From: Symbiodinium natans
Taxonomy: Eukaryota; Sar; Dinophyceae; Suessiales; Symbiodiniaceae
Length of the DNA stretch: 64,000 nt
Assembly: GCA_905221605.1 (NCBI GenBank)
Contig: CAJNDS010002079.1
Coordinates: forward strand, 1,543,501 to 1,607,500
Direction of reading: 5' to 3'
The notes under the pieces are model-generated. The model had not been told where the DNA came from, searched no databases, and worked only from the letters and a program-made list of their open reading frames with translations. Shown here one piece after another: positions 36,201 to 40,951 of this stretch (the stretch's first letter is position 1; every line of letters begins with the position of its first letter). A program made the translations under genes and the position numbers.

Positions 36201-39200
36201 GGGTTTAGGGTTTTAGGGTTGAGGGTTTGGGGTTTAGGGTTTGGGGTTTGGGGTTTAGGGTTCAGGGTAGTAGTAGGATCCCCGTATATTAGGGACCCCA
36301 ATAAAGCACCCCTAATATCGTTCACTGGTTATGGACACTGGGACAAGCCCCCCAGCCTCTCCGAACCTCAGTCAAAGAGGTCTCTCTCAGCAGGTTGATG
36401 AGATGGTTAAGGAACCCCTTTCAACGGCCTATACTAACAAGACATGTAACTACCCCAAACACCCTAGACGCCAGACCCTACACCCTATACCCAAAACCCC
36501 CTTTTAAGGGCCCATACTAAGGGACCATGAACCCTAAACCCTGAACCCTAAGCCCTAAACCCTAAACCCTAAACCCTAAACCCTAAACCCTAAACCCTAA
36601 ACCACTCTTAGACTCTGGAAGACCAAAGGTTTCCCAAGAAGAAGACGTACTCCTGGTGGTGCATCCTGGGCGACACGGAGGCAGGAGGTTTAGGGTTTAG
36701 GGTTTAGGGTTTAGGGTTTAGGGTTTAGGGTTTAGGGTTTAGGGTTTAGGGTTTAGGGTTTAGGGTTTAGGGTTTGGGGCTTGGGGTTTGGGGTTTAGGG
36801 TTTGGGGTTTGGGTTTGGGGTTTAGGGTTTAAGGTTTAGTTTAGGGTCTAGAGAGGACAATTGAGCTCAGAAGTTTGTTGGCTTCTTAGGCTTTCTAGGG
36901 TTTAGAAGTGAGAGGTGTAGGGTTTAGGGCTCCATAAGATTCACTCACCTTTCTGTGGGGTTCAGGGAGTTCAGGGTTTAGGGTTTAGGGTTCAGGGCTT
37001 CGTGGTTCGCAACCACAGCGAATTTCTTCGCTTAGGGTTTCGGGTTTAGGGTTTAGGGTTTGGGGTTTGGGGTTTGGGGTTTGGGGCTTGGGGTTTAGGC
37101 CCTTTTTTGTCTACCCATGAACCGTCACACAAGCAACAGCCCCAAGTACAAATGGCATAGGGTGGGTGTGACTGTAGTATAGTGTTGAGGGTTTAGGCGT
37201 ACCCCAATGTTTGTTTGCGAGGTTACATGAGGCGTGCTCCCCGAGTAGTTTTTGTGTATTCCACGACAATAATCGGAGCTCTTTACATCTCGTGCCGCAC
37301 TGACAAGCGCATGGGGCATTCACGGAGAGATGGCCGACGCATGCGCTTCTTCCGATTCTGGCTGAACCCTAAACCGACTTCCTAAACCATAAAGAGCGGC
37401 GCCGCCGCCCAGAGACTTGTCGGATGAAGGTCTGGGTTTTTAGGGTTTTTAGGTTTTCAGTGTTGTTGGCTGGTATTTAGGGTGTTCAGGGTTTTCAGGG
37501 TTTTTTGGGTTTTTTGGGGGGTTTGGCCCGACAGACTTCCGCCCTCTCCGCTCCACCGCAGCCCGTGAGGTCGACGAGCTGGTGTCGATCAAGAAGGCAC
37601 TCATGCCAACCAGGCCACCGAGCTGCGGAGGGTTTAGCGAGGGACAAAAGGGGGAGTTTTTTTAAAGGGAAGGGTTTTAGGGTTTTAGGGGTTAAAGTTT
37701 AGGGTTGAGGGTTGAGGGTTTAGGGTTCAGGGCTCAGGGTTCAGGGTTTAGTGTGGGGGGTTTAGCGCAAAGACTTACAGGAGGAAGCCTTATAAGGGAC
37801 CTTAGGGATTATTCTATGGGCAACGTAGGTATATAGAGACTATATGAGGTATGGTGGTTTTGTATGGGTTATATACTTAGGTATATAGAGACGGTATGAG
37901 GTATACAATAGGGGTTATATAGGGGTTATGCAGGGGTTGTATAGGGGTTACATAGCCTTTACCCTTCCCTTTTTTGGTTGAAGGTTCCTTTCTAAAGTAA
38001 CCAACCCCAAAAGAGACTATATGATGGTTGGGCTACCAAGTTTAGGATTTGGGGCTTATGTAGGGTTTCGGAGATGCGGTTCAGGTTTTGGGTTTCAGGG
38101 TTTGGGATGCAGGGTTCAAGGTTTGGGGCCTTTAGAGGTTTAGGGCTCAGGGTTTCGGATGTAGGGTTCAGGGTTTAGGGTTTAGGATTTAGGGTACAGG
38201 GTTTGGGATGTAGGGTTCAGGGTTTTGGGAAGTAGAGTTCAGAGTTTAGCGTCTAGGGTCTGGGGTTCAGGATCTAGGGTTTTAAGGCTCAGGGTTCGGT
38301 GGTTCTAGGTTCAGGGTCACCGTCGTGGACGGGACGCGAAAGGCGAGTGCGCAGGAAGACCTAGAAGGCAGCTTCACGTGGCGCGGCAACTTTTGGCGAG
38401 ACTTTCGGAGTGCAGGCCAAATGGGAAAGCTACCCTTTGCAGGACAGACTCCAGCGGCAGGATAAGGTGATGCAGGACCAGGCCAAGATGATTTCCGCAG
38501 CCTCCCCTGCAAGTTTAGGGTTGTAGGGTTTAGGGCTATCTAGCTTCCACCTTGGGGTTCATGGGTAGTATTCATTCGCTGCATCTGCGCGTGCAACATG
38601 ATTTGGGGATCCTAAACCGCAAACCCTACTCCCTGAACCCTAACCCCAAGCCCCCCAAACCCTCAACCCTACTTGTCAGGAAGACCGATGTAGGCACCAG
38701 CAACTTTCAAGTAGACCCTCAACCCCAAAATTTAGGGTTCTTAAGCGATGTGGGTTCATGGGGGTAGGTACCTAGGGAACCCTAGGGAAGCTTAGTTGGG
38801 GTCTTATGGAATCTTGAGTTACATACCCCCCTTGAACCCCCCTCCCTAAAGGACCCTATAATAAACCGATCTACACACCTCAGCCCAAACCATTGTGGGT
38901 TCAGGGTTTAGCAAACAACAACCCACAACCCGAGACACTAGAGCCCGGTTTAGGGTTTAGGGTTTAGGGCTCAGGGTTTAGGGCTTTGGGTCTAGGACCC
39001 TGCCATAAATCCTAAACACCCCGCCAACCTTAAGCTCGAACCAAAACAGTCTACACCAGCAACCCCCCACGTCTGCTTAGCCCTAAACCCTAAACCTTAA
39101 ACCCTAAACCCTAAATTCTAAACCCTAAACCCTAAACCCTAAACCCTAAACAGCAGGCAGAGGTTCGAGAAACGGATCAGCTTCCAGTTCTGCTCTCCAG

Positions 39201-40141
39201 CGGATGAGATCGGTGAGACCTTCACTTTGTCTGTGCTGTGCCACTGGGTTTGCAAGCCCTGAGTATCCCTGTACCTTATCTTGTGCAGGGTTTAGGGTTT
39301 AGGGTTTAGGGTTTAGGGTTTAGGGTTTAGGGTTTAGGGCTCAGGGTTTAGGGTCCACTGGCCCGCAAAAGCCAAGTCCTTAAAGGCGAGTAGCGGAAGG
39401 GTCGAGGATTTATTAGGGTTTACCTGGGCCACACCTATACGGGACCAAGTTTCAGGCCAATAAGGGCAATCTCAAGGTCTCATGGCGCGGTTTGTTTTTG
39501 TTTTGCCGCCGGCTGTGGGTGTAGGGCCGGGTTTAGGGCTTAGGGTTTAGGATTCAGGGTTTAGGGTTTAGGATTTAGGGTTTAGGGTATTTTCTCATCC
39601 TGAGAGTGGGTTTCTTAATGAGGCTGCTACAGCACAAACCCTTAGCCAGGTGCCAAGGCTTTGGTCGGGAGCCTTCCTGAAGAATTCTGGAGGAGAGCAA
39701 AACCCTAAACTCTAAACCCTACACCCTAAACCCTAAACCCTAAACCCTAAACCCTCCTTGTCAGTGTCCACTGTTAGCCTTTAATAGCTCAAAACCTATT
39801 GCCTTGTAGGCTCTCACGATCAAAGCCCCAAAAAATATAGGTTTGGGATTCTGAATTGGGATGTTCTTCCCCTTTATTATACTAACAGTCCTACCCTAAA
39901 CCGTAAACGCTAAACCCTAAACCCTAAACCCTAAACCCTAAACCCTAAACCCTAAACCCTAAACCCTAAACCCTAAACCCTAAACCCTAAACCCTAAACC
40001 CTAAACCCTAAACCCTAAACCCTAGCCCTAAACCCTAAACCCTAACCCGAAACATCCCCCTCAGGTATGTCGGACTCCTTCTTCGGACTGGACCAACAGC
40101 TGGACCTTTCCATTACGACCGTGGAGCCTCACGGTGACTGA
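212..40141 (+). CDS. ASCC3: ASCC3/Slh1-like helicase gene, 3-prime part (47 exons, joined)
   Basis: This is the C-terminal ~750 residues of a double-cassette Ski2-like helicase, spread over 47 short exons; the N-terminal part lies upstream of the window. In the family this protein unwinds nucleic acid within the ASCC complex (alkylation repair) and, as Slh1, splits stalled ribosomes in the RQT complex. Seen in order: DRGPVLEVIV after the DExH box, motif III region, LIFV + RRQTRLTAL (IV), GIGIHHAGLPERDRK (IVa), STSTLAWGVNFPAHL (V), MGRAGRPQF (VI), winged helix, ratchet, HhH, and an FN3/Ig-like end with MSDSFFGLDQQ and TGA at 40139-40141. I assign ASCC3 rather than Brr2 because Brr2 has a degenerate motif VI in its second cassette while GRAGRP is intact here. 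Summed exon length matches the expected remainder of ASCC3. Alignments are from memory of the family; exact splice sites need cDNA. Confidence 0.9.
725..897. repeat. Family F end plus repeat A
   Basis: GATGTTCCCCCTTATACTAG and AGTCCTTAATG (family F) lead into repeat A, whose CTTTGTGGTGCTTTACTGTA and TAATTTACAGCTAC recur at 55437-55555. Confidence 0.55.
1013..1061 (+). CDS. ASCC3: ASCC3-like exon 2
   Basis: Reads SRMRYISCNLDKAVGI, matching the strand leading into motif III. Acceptor ggag|G, donor GC. Phase joins exon 1 (VI-V-SRM) and exon 3. Confidence 0.8.
1866..2005. repeat. Snap-back telomere-like inverted repeat
   Basis: GCTTAGGG units on the left switch to CCCTAAGC units on the right; the 13-bp arms at the turn (1932-1944 and 1946-1958) are perfectly complementary with a one-base spacer. 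Confidence 0.8.
2240..2371. repeat. Dispersed repeat family B, copy 1
   Basis: Contains CTTAGTAGCCCAATTAG and GGGTTAGTACCCGAACCTCC; the ends are roughly inverted. Shared with copies near 8.4, 22.4, 51.2 and 54.9 kb. Confidence 0.5.
2759..2867. repeat. Palindromic MITE-like family C, copy 2
   Basis: Begins CCCAAAGGATCCATGTACC and ends GGTACATGGATCCTCTGGG; the arms are long imperfect inverted repeats with TATATAGTATATA inside. Confidence 0.75.
3176..3238 (+). CDS. ASCC3: ASCC3-like exon 3, motif III region
   Basis: Reads GPSAEALANAHDIADWLGIG then Ile; matches the STALANARDLADWL segment of ASCC3. Acceptor cccag|G, donor GC, phase 0 at both ends. Confidence 0.9.
3961..3992 (+). CDS. ASCC3: ASCC3-like exon 4
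   Basis: Reads VGLYNFKPSV plus AG; fits GLFNFRPSVRP of ASCC3, with the Arg codon completed by exon 5. Acceptor ctgag|G, donor GC. Confidence 0.9.
4266..4314 (+). CDS. ASCC3: ASCC3-like exon 5
   Basis: Reads PVPMTAHIQGYPEKHF; matches the RPVPLEVHIQGFPGQHY segment. Acceptor gtgag|G, donor GT. The donor choice gives exact length agreement with the family. Confidence 0.9.
4557..4665. repeat. Palindromic MITE-like family C, copy 3
   Basis: CCCTAAGGCTCCATGCACCT to GTACATGGCCCCTGAGGG, with the same centre (CTTGGGCCCCAAAGTCCCT). Confidence 0.65.
5204..5274 (+). CDS. ASCC3: ASCC3-like exon 6
   Basis: Reads VARMAQMNKPCFHAIKNHAV then KPA; matches MASMNKPAFQAI. Acceptor ctgag|G. The donor is probably GA after CCGGCGCG, which could shift by a few bases. 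Confidence 0.88.
5286..5882 (+). repeat. Variant telomere-like array, TAGGGTTTTC then TTTTAGGG
   Basis: A 10-bp unit TAGGGTTTTC repeats to about 5610, then an 8-bp unit TTTTAGGG to 5882, within intron 6. Confidence 0.9.
6237..6260 (+). CDS. ASCC3: ASCC3-like exon 7, motif IV start
   Basis: A 24-nt exon reading TWDYLIF plus GT; LIFV is the strand of motif IV. Acceptor cgcag|G, donor GT followed at once by a TTTAGGG array. Confidence 0.7.
6261..6492 (+). repeat. TTTAGGG array turning into TGTAGGG array
   Basis: Perfect TTTAGGG units to 6421, then ten TGTAGGG units. It starts right at the donor of exon 7. Confidence 0.9.
7017..7061 (+). CDS. ASCC3: ASCC3-like exon 8, motif IV
   Basis: Reads RQTRLTALDIVAFM plus CC; matches SSRRQTRLTALELIAF. 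Donor GC. The start is uncertain: an AG 15-18 bases earlier would add residues reading RRDPR or similar and bring the segment closer to the family's extra residues. Confidence 0.85.
7560..7708. repeat. Palindromic MITE-like family E, copy 1
   Basis: CTAAGGGAAGTTACATGGTC at the left end and ACTAAGGGACCACGAAACTA at the right end, enclosing GGGGCATATAAGGGG. Confidence 0.65.
7743..7819 (+). CDS. ASCC3: ASCC3-like exon 9
   Basis: Reads SADPDEDPHQFCKMEPHELE and a few more residues; matches the ATEEDPKQWLNM..EME segment of ASCC3. Acceptor ctaag|G. The donor is placed at GT but is the least certain of the strong exons. Confidence 0.8.
8411..8550. repeat. Dispersed repeat family B, copy 2
   Basis: GACCCAATACCCGGAGGTTC near the left end, and TACCCAGAACCTCCAAGTAC at the right end; GGGGCTTATGAGTGGC lies inside. 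Confidence 0.55.
8575..8738 (-). repeat. CCCTAAA array
   Basis: Over 20 near-perfect C-strand units in intron 9. Confidence 0.9.
8875..8966. repeat. Palindromic MITE-like family C, copy 4
   Basis: AAGGGTCCAGGTACACCT to GGTACCTGGACCCTTGG; inverted arms of about 18 bp. Confidence 0.65.
9713..9793 (+). CDS. ASCC3: ASCC3-like exon 10, motif IVa
   Basis: Reads VTDQSLKHTLEFGIGIHHAG then LPERDRK. GIGxHHAGLxxxDR is a signature of Ski2/Brr2-type helicases, so this exon alone fixes the family. Phase 0 at both ends, donor GC. Confidence 0.95.
9800..10040 (+). repeat. TTTTAGGG 8-bp variant array
   Basis: Starts within 10 bases of the exon 10 donor. Confidence 0.9.
10561..10596 (+). CDS. ASCC3: ASCC3-like exon 11
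   Basis: Reads VVEELFVEAKIM, continuing directly from ERDRK of exon 10. Acceptor ggaag|G, donor GC, phase 0. Confidence 0.9.
10955..11182. repeat. Family E, copy 2, expanded by an internal minisatellite
   Basis: Left end GGTAAGTCATCTGGTCCC, right end GGGACCAATGTGACTACCCT. The centre is expanded by about ten units of an 11-bp repeat. Confidence 0.7.
11015..11131 (+). repeat. 11-bp minisatellite TATAAGGGGTC
   Basis: Tandem TATAAGGGGTC/TATAAGGGGTA/TATAAGGGGTT units inside a family E element. Confidence 0.85.
11700..11935 (-). repeat. AACCCTTA / CCCTAAA mixed array
   Basis: C-strand 8-bp and 7-bp units ending just before exon 12. Confidence 0.85.
11941..11994 (+). CDS. ASCC3: ASCC3-like exon 12, motif V
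   Basis: Reads VLISTSTLAWGVNFPAHL, motif V of the Ski2-like family. Acceptor ctgag|G, donor GC, phase 0 at both ends. Confidence 0.95.
12022..12118 (+). repeat. TTTAGGG array
   Basis: Perfect units just after exon 12; with the preceding array it brackets the exon in C / G order. Confidence 0.9.
12756..12981. repeat. Inverted pair of family F enclosing a family C element
   Basis: GGGATGTTCCCCCTTGTACC plus AACAGTCCTTAA on the left; TAAGGACTGTTCGTGTAAGG plus GAGAACATCC on the right, as reverse complement. Family C copy 5 lies between. Confidence 0.65.
12789..12910. repeat. Palindromic MITE-like family C, copy 5 (nested)
   Basis: ACCCTAAGGGTCCATGTGCC to GGTACATGGACCCTTAGGGT. It lies between two inverted copies of family F. 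Confidence 0.75.
13325..13372 (+). CDS. ASCC3: ASCC3-like exon 13
   Basis: Reads VIIKGTEYYDGQLKRY, following PAHL of exon 12 without gap. Acceptor ctcag|G, donor GC. Confidence 0.95.
13975..14006 (+). CDS. ASCC3: ASCC3-like exon 14
   Basis: Reads VDFPITDVLQ plus AT. A GA donor (gacgcg) makes the junction Met-Met-Gly with exon 15, exactly the family sequence QMMGRAGR. Confidence 0.92.
14777..14839 (+). CDS. ASCC3: ASCC3-like exon 15, motif VI
   Basis: Reads MGRAGRPQFDSEARAVIMVH plus GA. GRAGRP is motif VI with its arginine fingers intact. Donor GC. Confidence 0.95.
   Translation, partial: DGSRWPAAVRLGSPRRDHGA
15529..15652. repeat. Palindromic MITE-like family C, copy 6 (diverged)
   Basis: CATCCATGTACCTATATACC to CGGTACATGAGCC with an internal CTTGGCCCTAAAGCTACT, as in copies 2 and 8. 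Confidence 0.55.
15910..15955 (+). CDS. ASCC3: ASCC3-like exon 16
   Basis: Reads PKKNFYRRFIYEPFP, the start of the winged-helix linker (KKDFYKKFLYEPFP in ASCC3). Acceptor ctaag|G, donor GC. Confidence 0.93.
16763..16830 (+). CDS. ASCC3: ASCC3-like exon 17
   Basis: Reads VESSLHEQLTDHLNAEIVAK then TI; matches VESSLxxxLxDHLNAEI of the winged-helix domain. Donor GC. Confidence 0.95.
16941..16977. repeat. Dispersed repeat family B, short fragment
   Basis: Reads GATACTAAGTACCCTGAACC then TCCAAGTAGG, one end of family B. Confidence 0.45.
17177..17209 (+). CDS. ASCC3: ASCC3-like exon 18
   Basis: Reads TREEAIDYVT plus TG. A GA donor lets TG join G of exon 19 as Trp, giving DYVTWTYFF as in the family. 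Confidence 0.9.
17915..17966 (+). CDS. ASCC3: ASCC3-like exon 19
   Basis: Reads TYFFRRLTANPAYYDQQ; matches TYFFRRLIMNPSYY. The acceptor AG is formed by the last unit of the CCCTAAA array itself (CCCTAAAG|G). Donor GC. Confidence 0.93.
18262..18309 (+). CDS. ASCC3: ASCC3-like exon 20
   Basis: Reads AALLETPDFEKQKAER, a charged linker where family members vary. It is placed by phase 0 continuity, acceptor gcaag|G and donor GC, not by strong similarity. Confidence 0.65.
18398..18501. repeat. Palindromic MITE-like family D, copy 1
   Basis: CCTTGGTAGCCCAGTGATAC at the left end and GTTACTGGGCTACCAAGT at the right end; between them AAGTAACCAACCAAACAAAAG. Confidence 0.75.
18684..18721 (-). repeat. 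Family F, isolated copy
   Basis: ATTAAGGACTGCTAGTCTAA then GGCGGAACATCCC, reverse orientation. Confidence 0.5.
19342..19405 (+). CDS. ASCC3: ASCC3-like exon 21
   Basis: Reads DMLANYIERLMNKCLDELIR then Ser; matches the NKFLSHLIEKSLIELE helix. Acceptor tgcag|G, donor GC. Confidence 0.88.
20194..20208 (+). CDS. ASCC3: ASCC3-like exon 22 (15-nt micro-exon)
   Basis: GC + TGC ATC GAG CTT + C, joining exons 21 and 23 as G-CIEL-R. Flanked by cgaag and donor gcgagg. With this reading the CIE...EP spacing equals that of human ASCC3. Confidence 0.75.
21030..21081 (+). CDS. ASCC3: ASCC3-like exon 23
   Basis: Reads VASAAVEPTKLGRITS plus TT; matches SIEPLTYGRIAS. Acceptor ggcag|G, donor GC directly before a TTTAGGG array. 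Confidence 0.85.
21663..21726 (+). CDS. ASCC3: ASCC3-like exon 24
   Basis: Reads YYLSHRTVAQRDARFSNQLL then Leu; matches YYYLKHQTVKMF. Acceptor cacag|G. The 3-prime end is uncertain: a GC donor after GTGGCACAGC is also possible. Confidence 0.82.
22422..22570. repeat. Dispersed repeat family B, copy 3
   Basis: CTACTTGGAGGCTCATGGTA at the left end with GTAACCCAGTTCTTAGTAG following; the right arm is diverged. Confidence 0.5.
22967..23006 (+). CDS. ASCC3: ASCC3-like exon 25
   Basis: Reads GLGFVEIMRVLCE plus T, matching the EELLSILSDAEEY helix. Donor GC. Confidence 0.78.
23423..23541. repeat. Palindromic MITE-like family C, copy 7
   Basis: ACCCTAAGGGTCCATGTGCC to GCACATGGGCCCTTGGGG; close to copy 5. 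Confidence 0.7.
23992..24029 (+). CDS. ASCC3: ASCC3-like exon 26
   Basis: Reads PEYDELPVRHNE; EYxxLPVRHNE is highly conserved in ASCC3. Acceptor ttaag|G, donor GT. Confidence 0.93.
24816..24857 (+). CDS. ASCC3: ASCC3-like exon 27
   Basis: Reads DKLNAEFAEHCPLE, following RHNE (family: RHNEDHMNSELAKCLPIE). Acceptor ttcag|G, donor GC. Confidence 0.92.
25254..25540 (-). repeat. CCCTAAA array with CCCCTAAA section
   Basis: 8-bp CCCCTAAA units (about 25285-25375) are followed by perfect 7-bp units, before exon 28. Confidence 0.9.
25599..25658 (+). CDS. ASCC3: ASCC3-like exon 28
   Basis: Reads VDLAIQAYDSPHTKAFLLLQ; the family has DSPHTKAHLLLQAH. Acceptor ggaag|G, donor GC. Confidence 0.95.
25661..25860 (+). 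repeat. TTTAGGG array, TTCAGGG section and poly-G tract
   Basis: A G-strand array starts 3 bases after exon 28, drifts to TTCAGGG, then runs into GGGGGGGA units and a pure G run. Confidence 0.9.
26939..26994 (+). CDS. ASCC3: ASCC3-like exon 29
   Basis: Reads AHMWGIALPINDYKTDLK plus CA, following LLLQ. A GA donor completes Gln with exon 30. Confidence 0.9.
27450..27595 (-). repeat. CCCTAAAA array followed by poly-C
   Basis: 8-bp units end in a run of about 20 C just before exon 30. Confidence 0.9.
27617..27677 (+). CDS. ASCC3: ASCC3-like exon 30
   Basis: Reads SVLDRSIPLIQAMVDIAAEE; matches TVLDQALRVCQAMLDVAA of the HhH region. Donor GC. Confidence 0.92.
28555..28608 (+). CDS. ASCC3: ASCC3-like exon 31
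   Basis: Reads AQLRSTLNLILLLQCLHQ, matching GWLVTVLNITNLIQMVIQ. Acceptor tggag|G, donor GC. Confidence 0.88.
29410..29456 (+). CDS. ASCC3: ASCC3-like exon 32
   Basis: Reads AHQPWRTSLATLPHL plus CC, matching GRWLKDSSLLTLPNI. Acceptor tccag|G, donor GC. Confidence 0.87.
30029..30080 (+). CDS. ASCC3: ASCC3-like exon 33
   Basis: Reads SEKSLKVLRDYSVDSLP; the end matches TSIESLPELI. Acceptor agcag|G, donor GT. Confidence 0.78.
30680..30718 (+). CDS. ASCC3: ASCC3-like exon 34
   Basis: Reads ELIERRDANKVQR, giving SLPELI across the junction with exon 33. Acceptor tcaag|G, donor GT. Confidence 0.8.
31045..31157. repeat. Family E, copy 3
   Basis: GGGGTGGTTACACGGTCCC to GGGACCATGTAGCTACCCTC; the clearest inverted ends of this family. 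Confidence 0.7.
31435..31476 (+). CDS. ASCC3: ASCC3-like exon 35
   Basis: Reads LLTKLSLPSAEAHK. Donor GT. Its first base is C, unlike the usual AG|G. Placed by phase and position; similarity is weak here. Confidence 0.6.
31502..32195 (+). repeat. Long G-strand array with TTTAGGGG and TTTTAGGGG sections
   Basis: 7-bp units, then 8-bp TTTAGGGG (about 31738-31878), then 9-bp TTTTAGGGG (about 31995-32115), filling the intron before exon 36. Confidence 0.9.
32208..32248 (+). CDS. ASCC3: ASCC3-like exon 36
   Basis: Reads KFCEELLQIVQDM plus CC, corresponding to the AWNFLSHLP helix end. The first base is A (agag|AAG). The donor is probably GA. Confidence 0.65.
32754..32790 (+). CDS. ASCC3: ASCC3-like exon 37
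   Basis: Reads LRMRVELRVLDP, the first beta strand of the final Ig/FN3-like domain. Acceptor ggcag|G; the donor is GA or just after. Confidence 0.7.
33132..33161 (+). CDS. ASCC3: ASCC3-like exon 38 (weak)
   Basis: Reads AALTSANLKT in phase 0 after exon 37. Acceptor tctag|G. The donor is not clear and another small exon may lie before exon 39. Confidence 0.45.
33325..33363 (+). CDS. ASCC3: ASCC3-like exon 39, acidic loop
   Basis: Reads DESKPPEDEEEGK, an acidic loop inside the FN3-like domain where family sequences vary. Acceptor gtcag|G, donor GC, phase 0. Confidence 0.6.
33869..33914. repeat. Perfect 21-bp hairpin
   Basis: GAGAAACCTTCTGTACGCCT+T, a 4-base loop CTTC, then the exact reverse complement. 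Lies in the intron between exons 39 and 40 of the ASCC3-like gene. Confidence 0.9.
34314..34364 (+). CDS. ASCC3: ASCC3-like exon 40, basic loop
   Basis: Reads DGKPKRRKGKLVAAPYK; the end corresponds to KWIKLHA of ASCC3. Acceptor cacag|G, donor GC. Confidence 0.7.
34891..34930 (+). CDS. ASCC3: ASCC3-like exon 41
   Basis: Reads VPPDSELELTVIL plus T, matching DQEYVLQVSL. Acceptor ggcag|G, donor GC. Confidence 0.82.
35678..35717 (+). CDS. ASCC3: ASCC3-like exon 42
   Basis: Reads YDNEPMKFVHAP plus AG; joins exon 43 as APRFPKKK, the family's TPRFPKSK. Acceptor ctcag|G, donor GT. Confidence 0.88.
36629..36680 (+). CDS. ASCC3: ASCC3-like exon 43
   Basis: Reads FPKKKTYSWWCILGDTE, matching FPKSKDEGWFLILGE. 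Acceptor aaaag|G type, donor GC. Confidence 0.92.
36687..36772 (+). repeat. TTTAGGG array
   Basis: Starts within 7 bases of the exon 43 donor. Confidence 0.9.
37570..37596 (+). CDS. ASCC3: ASCC3-like exon 44
   Basis: A 27-nt exon reading VDELVSIKK, matching RELIALKR. Acceptor gtgag|G, donor GC. Confidence 0.85.
37950..38041. repeat. Family D, copy 2 (right end clear)
   Basis: AAAGTAACCAACCCCAAAAG then ATGGTTGGGCTACCAAGT at the right end; the left arm is degraded. Confidence 0.6.
38443..38456 (+). CDS. ASCC3: ASCC3-like exon 45 (14-nt micro-exon)
   Basis: GAC AGA CTC CAG + CG, reading DRLQ-R. It is the only segment found that links exon 44 (phase 0) to exon 46 (phase 2), and it restores the exact family spacing between IKK and the next strand. 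Acceptor tgcag|G, donor GC. Confidence 0.65.
39163..39239 (+). CDS. ASCC3: ASCC3-like exon 46
   Basis: Reads FEKRISFQFCSPADEIGETF then TLSVL plus T; matches ASLSFYTPEIPGRYIYTLYF at equal length. Donor GC. An internal GGTGAG could mislead a GT-only predictor. Confidence 0.88.
39856..39893 (+). repeat. Family F, isolated copy
   Basis: GGGATGTTCTTCCCCTTTAT then TATACTAACAGTCC. Confidence 0.5.
39903..40047 (-). repeat. CCCTAAA array
   Basis: C-strand array upstream of the terminal ASCC3-like exon. Confidence 0.9.
40065..40141 (+). CDS. ASCC3: ASCC3-like exon 47, terminal exon with stop
   Basis: Reads MSDSFFGLDQQLDLSITTVE then PHGD and TGA. MSDxxxGLDQQ is the conserved C-terminal strand of ASCC3. 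Acceptor ctcag|G. Confidence 0.95.
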
Positions 40142-40951
40142 CAGGTGAGCTCTCAACCCCTAAAGCCTAAACCCTAAGCCCTAACCCTAAACCCTAAACC
40201 CTAAACCCTAAACCCTAAACCCTAAACCCTAAACCCTAAACCCTAAACCCTGAACAACTGCAGCGGGCCCCTCTCCGAAGTGTTTGCCATGTTTTTTAAA
40301 GTCTTAAGTTTAGGAAATTCGGGGTTTAGTGCTTAAGGTTTAGGGTTTAAGGTTTATTGCTGAGGGTTAGGGGATTTCGGGGTTTACGGCTTTAAGTTTC
40401 TCGGGCTGTCTGTTTTTTTGTGCATGTGGGGTCTTAGGGTTTTAGGGCTTCACGACATTATGGGTTTATTGCACTGGGGTTCTGCAGAAATATACCCCTC
40501 CAACACATTACAACCCTTCTGGGACACCCTTCCCCCCAAGTATTCCCAACCTTACGCGTACTTCTGTGATTTTGCCCCTCGCCCTAGTTTAGGCTTTATT
40601 TGTTGGATGGGGAGCAACATGATTTCCGCTAAGCCCCCTCTTAGCTCACCTGTCCGATCTAGTTTTCAGGTGGCATCGCCTATTTGGCCTGGTCCGATGT
40701 GTGTCTGCAACACTGCCTTCAGGAAACGCAGTCTTGTACTGGTAGAGTTTAGGGTCTTTTGTGTCCCTAAACTCCAACCTTGACTGGGGATTGCGCCCAG
40801 CTTGCCCCATCCGCAAAAAGGCTATTTGCTCGATGCTGTATTATGTACACCGTTATCTGTGTGTGTATATATATTTATCTATGTATTGATTTATTTATGT
40901 ATATCAATATGTGTACACCAAAGTCTGTTCATACTTCCTGACCACTGTAAG
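40142..40951. other. Spacer between ASCC3-like gene and gene 2
   Basis: Holds a CCCTAAA array (about 40180-40255), then low-complexity and AT-rich sequence (TATATATTTATC near 40870). An open frame at 40418-40783 shows no family features. The poly-A or trans-splice signals could not be placed. Confidence 0.5.

Larger units (their letters stand above)
241..40064 (+). other. Introns of the ASCC3-like gene
   Basis: The 46 introns run from about 0.16 to 2.1 kb and hold nearly all of this region. Each contains at least one telomere-like array; many also hold MITE-like elements of families B-F. No other convincing coding sequence was found in them. About 39 of 46 have a G-strand array first after the exon, and about 35 of 46 have a C-strand array last before the next exon, by my reading. 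Confidence 0.8.

Noticed and set aside
40418-40783. 121-aa open frame after the ASCC3-like gene
   Set aside because: No recognisable domain, and it is long and unspliced unlike neighbouring genes; probably chance, though a 5-prime exon cannot be ruled out.
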